This document shows, in pieces, positions 1 to 9,335 of a stretch of 64,000 nucleotides of DNA. Origin of the DNA: Azolla caroliniana. Lineage: Eukaryota > Polypodiophyta. Within the stretch, counting starts at the first letter, position 1. Every line of letters starts with the position of its first letter. A model generated the notes under the pieces. The model had not been told where the DNA came from. It was given only the letters and a program-made list of their open reading frames with translations, and did no database searches. The translations under genes and the position numbers were made by a program. Location: NCBI GenBank assembly GCA_043228905.1, contig JBHGNT010000017.1, positions 4,092,001-4,156,000 on the forward strand, read 5' to 3'.

Positions 1-330
1 AGAGAGAGAGAGAGAGTGAGTGTGTGTGTGTGTGATGATAAGAAAGATATGTATTATATGAAGAGAATATACAATGGTGGCTAAAAAGCTTAAGACTGGC
101 GTTGAACCAATTTGGTTCAACATAATGCCTAGTGCCCTCTTTTATAGTGTTTTCAGGAGTAATCCTGAAGCTTCTAGAATGTTCCAGAGAAATTTGGAAT
201 ATAAACTAATTTCCTATAATAAAATGTAAATGAAAATAATATCCTACGTATTACAATAGATGCTCTAATGGTCAAGAGCTCGACCCATATAACCTAAGGT
301 CATGGGTTCGAGTCTTGCCATATCATGACA
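1..330 (-). repeat. 3' LTR of the outer chromovirus (truncated by the window)
   Basis: Positions 17-330 repeat 12,447-12,761 with few differences (for example aaaaagct against aaaaggct near 86). On the minus strand the LTR begins TGTCATGATA at 330 and is preceded by a polypurine tract. The true other end lies left of the window. It starts in a GA/GT microsatellite (1-34). A tRNA-like stretch with a B-box-like GGTTCGAGTC lies at about 256-317 on the plus strand, antisense to the element. Confidence 0.85.
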
Positions 331-2029
331 CTATCCCCCCTTTAAAACGACGAGTGTCACGAGTCGTCTTGGATTGAGGACCCGGTTTGTGTGGATATTG
401 ACGATGGAAGTCTTCAAGAAGAGCACGAGCATTGGTTACATTCTCGATCGGTTCCTAAGTACGTTCGCTGGGGCTATAGCCTAGCCAATCGACTAGATAA
501 TAGAGCTTGTTGCGAACAATCTTGGAATCAAGGATGGCGGCAACCTCGTACTCCGGCCCATCTTCAAGCTCGATCGGGGGTGGAGGTTGGATAAGATGTC
601 CTGGGATGGTGCTCTCGTGGTAGGGTTCGAGAAGAGAACTATGAAACACCGGATGTATCCGAAGTTGAGGAGGTAGATTGAGACGAAAAGCGACATCATT
701 AATCTTTCCAATAATACGGAAAGGACCTAATCGCCGATAATCCAATTTCTCACATGGGCGAGTAGTCTTGATGTGTCGTCGTAGCAGCCACACCCGATCT
801 CCAATATTAAAACTGGATGGAAGTCGATGACGATCCGCGTAGACCTTGTGTGTTTGTTGAGCTTGCTGGAGATGAGTAGATAAATCCGCTTGTATCTTGC
901 GTAACCGCTCCAAATGATCCTCCGTGCACGGATTTGTGGACACCTCTGGGGTTTCAAGTACACTCCACCGGGGGTGACATCCCGTATAAGCATAAAATGG
1001 CGTAACTTTAGTGGATGCGTGGATAGAGTTGTTATAGGCAAATTCGGCGAAGTGGAGAATATCTGCCCAGTCGTCCTGATGATAGCTGAGAAAGCACCGC
1101 AGATACTGCTCCAGCGTTTGATTTGTTCGTTCAGCTTGGCCGTCGGTTTGTGGGTGGTAGCCGGAGGAGAGGTTACAAGTGACCTTGAGCATGTTAAAAA
1201 GGTGCTTCCAGAATTTTGACACGAACTGGGGTCCACGGTCGCTGATGATACTATCGGGAAGTCCATGATGCCGACATACTTCACGCATGACAATTTTGGC
1301 AGTGTCTTCACTGGAGATCTCCTTTAAAGTACATGGCAAGAAATGAGCCATCTTCGTATATCGATCGACCACCGTTAGAATCGCATTGAACCCCTTAGAG
1401 ACAGGAAGATCTGTGATGAAGTCTAGAGCAATGGATTGCCATGGCTTGCTTGGTATTGGTAATTGTTCTAATAAACCATATGGATGATGCCTTGGTATTT
1501 TCACTCTGCAACATGTATCACAAGTCCGAACAAAATCCTCGACAAATTGTCGCATACAGAGCCACCAGAATGATCGTTGTACTAAATGTAATGTTTTAGT
1601 ACTACCAAAATGCCCAACTGTATATGTGTCATGACAGTTTTGTACTACTCGAAGGCGGCAAGAACCATTAGGAACATACAAAAGTTCTTTAAAGAAGAGT
1701 AATCCATCATGGTATTTGAATTGCCGATACTCCGTACCTGGTGGTTGCGACTGTGAACACGACGCTCGAGAGGGATCAATTTGTGCTAGTATAGCTTGGG
1801 CGAACGCATCTATCTTCAAGTCTTCACGTATGGTATCAATAACGCAGGAATCCATAGGCATGTCAAAGATCTGTGTTGCTTGTAGTCGTGCCGGTCCCAA
1901 GATGACTTGTTTTTGGTTATCGAAAGCTGGCTCGCCGGGACGGGGTGCTAGATACGAACGCCGTGATAATGCATCTGCCTTCCCTTGGTGCCTCCCCGGA
2001 CGATATGTAATTTTGAAGTCGAAACGCGT
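323..2029 (-). pseudogene. Outer chromovirus pol, 3' half: RNase H tail, integrase, chromodomain
   Basis: The minus-strand frame continues the polyprotein broken by the nested element. It opens with the end of the RNase H/connection region (ITYRPGRHQGKADALSRR), then an integrase with an HHCC zinc module (HDTYTVGH...CDTC) and the D,D,E catalytic core (ALDF, ISDRG, GQAERTNQ). A chromodomain follows (EYEVAAILDSK...YLVDWLGY), which in chromoviruses directs integration towards modified histones. The frame is broken by a TAG inside the chromodomain at about 455-457, where relatives have Trp (TGG to TAG). Beyond it the tail (NARALLEDFH, then a basic end) stays in frame and reaches a stop just inside the LTR at 323-325. 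About 25-30 codons of RNase H expected between the two halves are missing at the junction with the nested element. Confidence 0.88.
331..343 (-). other. Polypurine tract of the outer chromovirus
   Basis: On the minus strand a purine run with six consecutive G residues directly abuts the LTR start TGTCATG. This is the position where plus-strand DNA synthesis of an LTR retrotransposon is primed. Confidence 0.7.
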
Positions 2030-2821
2030 TGTCGTGAAGAAAACCGTCCATAGGCGGAATCGGCGCACCAAGGCGTGGGAACCGGTTCTTCACGCGCGCA
2101 CGCTCCAAGTTGTACATAAAAGAGAATTAGGAGGATAATCGGCAGGAACGGGCCCTAACACAAGTGGAGGCAAAGACCGCGCGAACAGTCTTTTCGGTCG
2201 CGCGCGCGAGCTAAGGACCTGCACGAGTCGGCGGCGTAACTACGCGGATGCGTGAAGAACGGAGCGGATCCCTGTCCAAAAGGGACAGGGAATAAAGCTG
2301 ACATGACGGCCTGCTCGTCGGCCTATATAAGGAGCAGGAAAGAGCTGTTGCAGGCATCTCGCAGAGAGGACGAAGTGCTGTCGGACCGTTTTCTGGACGC
2401 TTCTCTCTCTGTTTCCTTCCTTCTTGAGCTCCATAGCTTTTCTATGCAGGGTTCCGAGGAGGCTCGCGCTGTTTCGAGGAACGCCCGAGTGCTTCCGGCA
2501 GCACCTCCGACCTGCTACCCCTTTGTGCGTCGAAGCGAACAGGCATCGGCATCTGTTCGCCGGCCTGTTCGGTTGTAGCCAACCTGTGCCCCATCGAGGG
2601 TTGTAGTCGTGTTAGCCATTTTGGTTAATATACATATTTAGTCATTCGCATCTGTCTGTGTCGGTGTCTGTCCGCGTTCTCCGTGCTGAAGGGCCGTGTC
2701 CCTGTGTATCCCCGGTCCTGCGTGGCCGGTTCTCTCTCTTTCTCCTCCCTCGCTTGCTCTTTGGTTCGAGACCCCCGCGGTCCCGCCTCGTTTCCACGCG
2801 CACTTGCGTAAAATCTCGACA
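2030..2821 (+). repeat. 5' LTR of the nested Ty3 element
   Basis: The 792-bp direct repeat of 8,544-9,335 has TG...CA ends. It contains a TATA box (TATATAA, 2,324-2,330) and a long GC-rich leader. It is followed after four bases by the putative primer-binding site. Confidence 0.95.
2324..2330 (+). promoter_or_regulatory. LTR TATA box (5' copy)
   Basis: TATATAA lies inside the LTR about 295 bp from its start, a position suited to drive transcription of the genomic RNA. The identical box occurs in the 3' LTR at 8,838-8,844. Confidence 0.6.
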
Positions 2822-2825
2822 TCTT

Positions 2826-2843
2826 TGGTGAACCCGACGTGAA
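2826..2843 (+). other. Putative primer-binding site of the nested element
   Basis: A stretch beginning TGGTGAACCCGACGTGA lies four bases after the LTR end. TGG at its start matches the CCA end of a tRNA. It is not the initiator-Met type seen in the copia elements of this window; I could not identify the tRNA with confidence. Confidence 0.55.
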
Positions 2844-2865
2844 AGAGGCGGCAGAAGAGCAGAAG

Positions 2866-4992
2866 ATGAGGGGGTCGGATCTTGCAAAGGCCATGGCTTC
2901 GGCCGTGGACCGGATTGTAAACGCGCGCGAGGGCACCGGTGCCCTCGACAGAGCCATTGAGGCGGTCGTCGGCACGATCGGCCGGTTCGATGGGAAGGAT
3001 GCCACGAAGTATTTGGCGTCCTACGGTGCAGAGATGCTGATGCGGGACATTCCAGAAGAAAGGCGTCTTGCCGGATTTCCCCGAGTGGCGATGCCGAGCA
3101 TCCATGCGGAGGTGCTCGAGGTGCGGGCGGAGAGCCGTTCCTGGGAGGAGTTCGAAGGTCGGCTCCTAGAGAAATACGGGCTGGACGACGCGCTCCGGCT
3201 TTCGAAGCGAAGGTTCATGGAATGGGTGGAGTCCCCGGGGAAGGGAAGAAACGCGTCGGCACTCCTCCGGGAGTTCGAGGAAAACTTTGCGCGCCTTTCG
3301 GCGCTCGACCGAACCATCCTGGACACGAGCCGGGTCTTGCTGTTTGTCAAGTCGGTCGATGAGCGGGATCGGGAGCAAGTGAGCCTCTTGCTGGAAACCG
3401 AAGACGGGCTCACTACCGACTGGGCGGCTGTCAAGAAAGTCTGTGGCCGTTTCGACAAACGGCGAGAATGGGCGGATAACGGGGCAACCGGGTCGGGCTC
3501 GGTCGCAGCAAGGAAGCTCGAACCAACGCCACAGGTGCGAAAGGAAGAGACCCGAGAGTGGCTGGAAACCGGTTCGGCTTCGACCGGCGTAGTCAGAGGC
3601 TCAACCGGAGGAGCGGCGCTGGAGGAATTGACGAGGGCGATAAAGGACCTCCAAATCGCGCAAGCCCGGAGGGAAGGTGGCGAACCGGCTCGTGACCGAC
3701 GGCCGGCGGCAGGAAACAGGTGCATGTGGTGCGATGAAGTCGGCCACATTCGGAAGGACTGCGGCGACTTCGCGGAGGCGCTGAGGAACAGGGTGGTGTA
3801 CCTGTGGGAAGGACGGGTGCATGCCAGCGACACCCGAAGGGCCCTGAGCCGAAACGACGGGCGAGGTGGTATGAAAAGGTTGATGGAAGAGGCGGCGGCC
3901 CGACATGCGGAAACCGTCCACTACTCGGCGTCGGCCGGCATTCGAGTCGGGGGCGTCGAGGCCCGAAGGGAAAGCAAAGCCGGATTCTGGCCGACGATGC
4001 TGGAAGGCCTTGCCGGTGCAAGGCTTAAAAGGGAGGAATCGGACCGTGCGGAGAAACGGGTACGGGAGATGACCGGGTGGAGCGACCCGGTCGAGGAAAA
4101 GACGGGCTTCGTGGAAGCCGCTTGCCAGAACTACGAGGCGCTGGTAGAAGAGAAGCGGGTGGGGAAACCCGGGACGACCGGGCCCTCACAACGATACGAG
4201 ACCCGGTCCGGGCCACGACGGGACGAAGCCGGCGGGGCCGGTACGCAAGATAAACCCCAGAAGGGCGGGTACCGTCTGGGGACGGAGATAGAAAGGACCA
4301 CGGACTTACGAAAGGTCCTGGAGGAACGGATCCTCGACAGCAAGGTGGAGCTGTCGTTACGAGAGGTGCTGGGAATCACCAAGAAGGAGTTCCACGACTC
4401 CATCGTGGACTTGGTGAAATGGAAGAGGCTGTCAACGGAGACAGAACCGGAAAGACCGGTGGAAGTGCGGACGACGCACCTAGACGACATGGCGCTGGGA
4501 GACGAGTGGGCGGAAAGCCACTATTCGAGACCACACTGGGCCCGAGCGACCACGGAAACCCCGATGAAGATCGGCGATGTCCAGGAACCGGTGATAGCTT
4601 TGGTGGACCACGGATCGGAGATCAATTTGATGTCCATGGACTTCTATAAGAAGGGCAAATGGCCGATCAACACCAAGCACGGGTGGAAAATAAGGGCAGC
4701 AACGCGCGCCACCGAGGAACTGCACGGGGCCTGTCCGAATGTGCGAGTCAAGATCGGCGACGTCGAGATTGACCAGCACTTCTTCGTGCAGGAGACGTCT
4801 TCGCATCCGGTCATATTGGGAGAGCCGTACATCACGGCGGCGCGAATGGAGACCAAGGTGCTGGACAATGGTTCGGCCTACGCGAGGGTCAAAAGCCAAG
4901 ACGGGCGCCATTCGGTCCAGTTTCTGACGGTACGGCCGAACCACGAACGTAACCGCGACTCCCTCGGTTCCGAAAACCGAGAGGATTTTTAG
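2866..4992 (+). CDS. Gag-protease polyprotein of the nested Ty3 element
   Basis: The open frame has 708 codons from the ATG at 2,866; upstream in-frame codons lack an ATG. The N-terminal half is a Gag-like capsid region with many charged helices. A zinc knuckle CMWCDEVGHIRKDC (CX2CX4HX4C) lies about 290 residues in and would bind the genomic RNA. The C-terminal part carries a retropepsin-like region with ALVDHGSEINL where classical proteases have D-S/T-G, and a later VILGEPY segment like the family's LG(x)P strand. The DHG variant may belong to this lineage or be a defect; I cannot tell. The frame is intact. It ends in a TTT TAG context that could promote a minus-1 shift into pol. Confidence 0.85.
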   Translation: MRGSDLAKAMASAVDRIVNAREGTGALDRAIEAVVGTIGRFDGKDATKYLASYGAEMLMRDIPEERRLAGFPRVAMPSIHAEVLEVRAESRSWEEFEGRLLEKYGLDDALRLSKRRFMEWVESPGKGRNASALLREFEENFARLSALDRTILDTSRVLLFVKSVDERDREQVSLLLETEDGLTTDWAAVKKVCGRFDKRREWADNGATGSGSVAARKLEPTPQVRKEETREWLETGSASTGVVRGSTGGAALEELTRAIKDLQIAQARREGGEPARDRRPAAGNRCMWCDEVGHIRKDCGDFAEALRNRVVYLWEGRVHASDTRRALSRNDGRGGMKRLMEEAAARHAETVHYSASAGIRVGGVEARRESKAGFWPTMLEGLAGARLKREESDRAEKRVREMTGWSDPVEEKTGFVEAACQNYEALVEEKRVGKPGTTGPSQRYETRSGPRRDEAGGAGTQDKPQKGGYRLGTEIERTTDLRKVLEERILDSKVELSLREVLGITKKEFHDSIVDLVKWKRLSTETEPERPVEVRTTHLDDMALGDEWAESHYSRPHWARATTETPMKIGDVQEPVIALVDHGSEINLMSMDFYKKGKWPINTKHGWKIRAATRATEELHGACPNVRVKIGDVEIDQHFFVQETSSHPVILGEPYITAARMETKVLDNGSAYARVKSQDGRHSVQFLTVRPNHERNRDSLGSENREDF

Positions 4993-7900
4993 AGAGGACT
5001 GCCAAGGCGTGGGGCCGCGACAGTCCGGATGCTCCGGGAAAACCCCACATCTGTTCGATAAAACCGTGTACAATAGGTAGGAAATTTTGCTTCTCCGACA
5101 GCGGAGCATGTACGATGGTCGGCATCGCCGGCCGAGAGAAAACAAAGACGGAGGGGAGACTTCGAGCGTGCGGAGTTCTCGGCCCTGACGAAGAAATCAG
5201 TGGCGCCGTGGAGGCGGTCTCCTTCGATGACACCTTGGGAATGCTGGGGAAGGTAGTCGAAGAAGACCTTAACGAAGACCGGACGATACCGGTATGTTCC
5301 GAAGAAATGTACGAAGTCATCGCGGACTTTGGTCGGGGGCTCGAGTCGGATCGGACGGCCCGAGTAAGCACCAAGTACAAGACTATGGACCGGAAGGTAA
5401 GGCCAGTCGCGGTACCGTTACCGGAGGGCAGCGAGTCGCGAATCAAAGGGGTTGCATCGGACCCCAGCTTACGAGATCCGGCCTGTATAGGGCACACCTT
5501 CAACCAACGAGACGCTCCGGGAGCTCAAAATCGGTGGGGGCGGGTTCCTACTACCGGCGGAGGAAGACCGGTTTCGGAGAATGCTCGGAAGGCACGGGAA
5601 AGCCTTCGCATTCTCACCGGAGGAAATCGGGTGCGTAGACCCGACGATCGTAGAGCCAATGGTGATATTCACGGTACCGCATGTACCGTGGAATCTCAAG
5701 CCAATTCCGGTTCCGAGAGCTCACGTCCCGAAGTTGATGGAGCTGTTGAAGCAGAAAGTTGATATGGGCATTCTCGAGCCGTCGAGCGCCCCGTATTCAA
5801 ACCGATGGTTTACCGTACCAAAGAAAAACGGATCGTTGCGCTTCATTCAGGACCTGCAGCCGGTCAATAGAGTGACCATTCGGAACGCAGGGATCGGACC
5901 GACCATAGACGAGTTCGCGGAGGCCTTCGCCGGAAGATCGATTTACTCGGTCGGTGATCTGTACTCAGGGTACGACCAGTTCCAGCTAGCCGTGGAGAGC
6001 AGAGACATTACGACGATGCGAACTCCCCTCGGTCTAGTGCGGATGTGTACGCTGCCACAAGGAGGGACCAACTCGGTGGCCCACATGGTGAATGCAATGA
6101 ACAAGGTGCTGAGGGACTGCATCCCGGACATCACCATGCCGTTTCTGGACGACATCCCGATTAAGGGATGCCCGGTAGAAGAGAAGGACGAGACGATCGG
6201 GCCGGACGGATGCCGGCGATTCGTGGTGACGCACATCGACGACTGCGAGAAGGTGTTGCAAAGGCTAGAGGATGCGAGGCTCACCTTCTCGGGGGAGAAG
6301 TCAGCCTTCGGGCAGTCGGAAATCATGGTGGTCGGACATTTATGTGGACCATATGGCCGGAAACCGTCTCCGGCAAAGGTAGAAGCCATCTCCGCGATGA
6401 AGCCTGATTGCAGCTCGGTCACGGAAGTACGAAGATTCTTGGGAGCATGCGCCTTCTACCACATATGGATCCCGCATTATGCGCACGTCGCGGAGCCGCT
6501 GTACGGATTATTGAAGAAAGGGCGAAGATTCGAATGGCTAGACAAGCACACGGAGTCGGTCCAGAAGTTGAAGGAGGCTCTTTCGGCAGCACCGGCGCTC
6601 CGAAAGGCCGTCTACAAGAAGGGCACCCCAGTGTACATAACGGTTGACACGAGTCCGACCGGAATCGGGTGGGTCGTCAACCAAGAAGACGAGGACGGCA
6701 ATCGGTTTCCGATCCGATTCGGCGCGAAGGTCCTCAGTGAGCGGCAGCGAGGATACGCCCAGGTTAAACGCGAACTCTGGGGTATCGTTTCGGCGGTGAA
6801 GGCCGACAAGGACTATCTGATCGGGACAGAGGTAATCATAGAGACGGATTGCATGCCGATTCTCGGCATGGTTTCCGGATGCGCGACGCCGGACCTGGCA
6901 ATGCTCAGGTGGATAGCGTACATCAAGTCCCTGGACCCGGAAATACGACACATTTCCGGGAAAGACAACGCCATGGCCGACATGCTTTCAAGGGCGAGAT
7001 TCGATGACGAGGGCGGCATGGTTTCGGAGGACGAAGAGGTCGGCGTGGACTTCTTCGAGGCAGCATACGTAACAACCGGCAGGACGAGCACTCCGGCGCT
7101 TAACGACTTTGACGCGAGCAAGTACGACGGGGAGTGGCTGCAGATCGGCGGGTTCTTGAGGACAATGGCGCCGGATGCGTCATGGACGAAAGACGAGGCC
7201 AACCGGATCCGGAAGAAAGCGTACCGGTTCTTTCTCCGGGATGGCTATCTATGGAAGCACCCGAAGAAGAGGGACGGCGCTCCGCTCCGGGTGGTGGCGA
7301 TGAAGGAAGAACAGGAGGAGCTGCTGACGGCCTACCACGACAGCCCTTGGACCGGGCACCGTGGAACTTGGGCCACGTTCGAGAAGATAAAGGAGAAGTA
7401 CTGGTGGCCGGGACTGTACCGGGACGTGCATCGATTCGTGACAACTTGCGAGAGCTGTCAGATGCACTCCGTGATCCGACACCGGGACGAGCTTCGCCCT
7501 ACGTACCCTCCGACCATCCACTTCAAATGGATGGTAGATCTGGTGACGATGCCAATGGGGGTAGGACAGATGCGGTACCTGGTCCTAGCGCGGGAGGATC
7601 TGACGAACCAGGTGGAAGGCCGGGCCCTTCCGAACAAAACGACCGCGGCCGTATGTCGGTTCCTAATCGAGGACGTGATATGCCGGTACGGGTGCGTCGG
7701 GAAGATCGTGGCTGACCGAGGGGAGTTGGACGCCGAAGAAGCCGCGGAGCTGTTTGACCGGCTGGGAGTCAAGCTCTCGCTCACCACTGCGTACAATCCG
7801 GAGGCGAATGGAAAGGTGGAGCGCGGGCACGGGCCGATCTTCAAGGCGTTGGTTCGGGCATGCGGAGGCCAAGTCGGTAACTGGCCGCGGCTGCTACCTT

Positions 7901-8472
7901 ATGCTTTGTGGGCAGACCGGACCACGCACAGTTCGGTAACCGGGTACATGCCGACGGAGCTCATGTTCGGCCAGAAGCCGATCATGCCGATGGAACGGAC
8001 GATCTCCTCGTGGGCAATGGTCGACTGGAGGGACGAGATGAGCCGGGAGGAGTTGTTGGCCGCGCGTATATGACAGCTCGAGCGGAGACCGGAGGACGTG
8101 GAACTGGCTGCGGAGAAGCTCCGGGTGGCGAGGACAAAGAACAAAGCCAGGTTCGACCGAACGCACCGGCTCCGACCGAAGAAAATCGACGAAGGTGACT
8201 GGGTGCTCGTCTACGACAGCAGCCTCGACAACCAGCACCGAGCTACACGGAAGTTCGCGCGAAGGTGGTTCGGGCCTTACGTGGTACGGAGCGCCAATGA
8301 CAACGGGACATATCACCTGGCGGAACTAGACGGCACGAGAATGGCGATACCGGTTGCAGGGAAGCGGATCAAAGCGTTCAAGAAGCGACACGACGACGAG
8401 CCAGACCCGGCTCTCCTAGTCAGCAGTGACGAACGATCCGAAAACGAGGAAGAACCGACGGGCGAGGAATGA
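4953..8472 (+). pseudogene. Pol of the nested Ty3 element (RT, RNase H, integrase), two breaks
   Basis: The minus-1 frame opens at 4,953, overlapping the end of gag-protease, and runs to about 5,515, where coding shifts by +1 to the frame that continues to 8,472. RT motifs follow: FTVPKKNGSLRFIQDLQPVN, DLYSGYDQFQLA, LPQGGTNSVAHM and the catalytic FLDD in place of YxDD. RNase H residues are visible in ITVDTSPTGIGW, ELWGIVSA and ETDCMPI. The integrase has a GHRG...CESC zinc module and catalytic D,D,E (MVDLVT, VADRGE, KVERGHG). A TGA at 8,071-8,073 interrupts the C-terminal part, probably CGA to TGA, and the frame then stays open to an acidic end. Two lesions in such a young copy suggest it was mobilised by Pol supplied from elsewhere, or decayed quickly. 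Confidence 0.85.
4986..4992 (+). promoter_or_regulatory. Candidate minus-1 ribosomal frameshift site between gag-pro and pol
   Basis: Gag-protease ends GAT TTT TAG. Five consecutive T residues let the Phe-tRNA on TTT re-pair one base upstream, after which the ribosome reads TTA and enters a frame open to about 5,488. The gag-protease frame and the pol frame differ by exactly minus 1 here. This is inferred from frame geometry and known Ty3-type Gag-Pol strategies. Confidence 0.5.
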
Positions 8473-8530
8473 AGACGGGCCGGTTTTCTCCGTCCCAACT
8501 CTCTTGGCGCATACCGGAGGATGCGCGGTT

Positions 8531-8543
8531 AGGTGGGGGCGGA
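8531..8543 (+). other. Polypurine tract of the nested Ty3 element
   Basis: AGGTGGGGGCGGA directly precedes the 3' LTR start TGTCGTG, as expected for the plus-strand primer. Confidence 0.75.
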
Positions 8544-9335
8544 TGTCGTGAAGAAAACCGTCCATAGGCGGAATCGGCGCACCAAGGCGTGGGAACCGGT
8601 TCTTCACGCGCGCACGCTCCAAGTTGTACATAAAAGCGAATTAGGAGGATAATCGGCAGGAACGGGCCCTAACACAAGTGGAGGCAAAGACCGCGCGAAC
8701 AGTCTTTTCGGTCGCGCGCGCGAGCTAAGGACCTGCACGAGTCGGCGGCGTAACTACGCGGATGCGTGAAGAACGGAGCGGATCCCTGTCCAAAAGGGAC
8801 AGGGAATAAAGCTGACATGACGGCCTGCTCGTCGGCCTATATAAGGAGCAGGAAAGAGCTGTTGCAGGCATCTCGCAGAGAGGACGAAGTGCTGTCGGAC
8901 CGTTTTCTGGACGCTTCTCTCTCTGTTTCCTTCCTTCTTGAGCTCCATAGCTTTTCTGTGCAGGGTTCCGAGGAGGCTCGCGCTGTTTCGAGGAACGCCC
9001 GAGTGCTTCCGGCAGCACCTCCGACCTGCTACCCCTTTGTGCGTCGAAGCGAACAGGCATCGGCATCTGTTCGCCGGCCTGTTCGGTTGTAGCCAACCTG
9101 TGCCCCATCGAGGGTTGTAGTCGTGTTAGCCATTTTGGTTAATATACATATTTAGTCATTCGCATCTGTCTGTGTCGGTGTCTGTCCGCGTTCTCCGTGC
9201 TGAAGGGCCGTGTCCCTGTGTATCCCCGGTCCTGCGTGGCCAGTTCTCTCTCTTTCTCCTCCCTCGCTTGCTCTTTGGTTCGAGACCCCCGCGGTCCCGC
9301 CTCGTTTCCACGCGCACTTGCGTAAAATCTCGACA
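8544..9335 (+). repeat. 3' LTR of the nested Ty3 element
   Basis: This 792-bp direct repeat of 2,030-2,821 shows three substitutions by eye. It contains the same TATATAA box (8,838-8,844). The sequence beyond 9,335 returns to the outer chromovirus RNase H coding sequence on the minus strand. Confidence 0.95.

Larger units (their letters stand above)
2030..9335 (+). mobile_element. Nested Ty3 element, GC-rich, full length with 792-bp LTRs
   Basis: This complete plus-strand LTR retrotransposon is inserted in the outer chromovirus pol. Both LTRs start TGTCGTGAAG and end TCTCGACA and are 792 bp. I see only three substitutions between them (near 2,135, 2,443 and 2,732 of the 5' copy), so it is young. 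Its order is LTR, primer-binding site, gag-protease ORF, a pol reached by a minus-1 frame change, polypurine tract and LTR. It is clearly more GC-rich than its surroundings. The flanks are not a matching 5-bp target duplication (CGCGT on the left, ACGGT on the right), and host coding sequence is missing at the junction. No chromodomain is recognisable. I do not recognise the exact lineage. Confidence 0.93.

Noticed and set aside
2252-2578. 108-codon open frame in both LTRs of the nested element (also 8,766-9,092)
   Set aside because: It lies in LTR sequence, is duplicated only because the LTR is, and shows no recognisable domain.
3021-4021. Long minus-strand open frames opposite gag-protease
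   Set aside because: Shadows of a GC-rich coding frame; no motifs.
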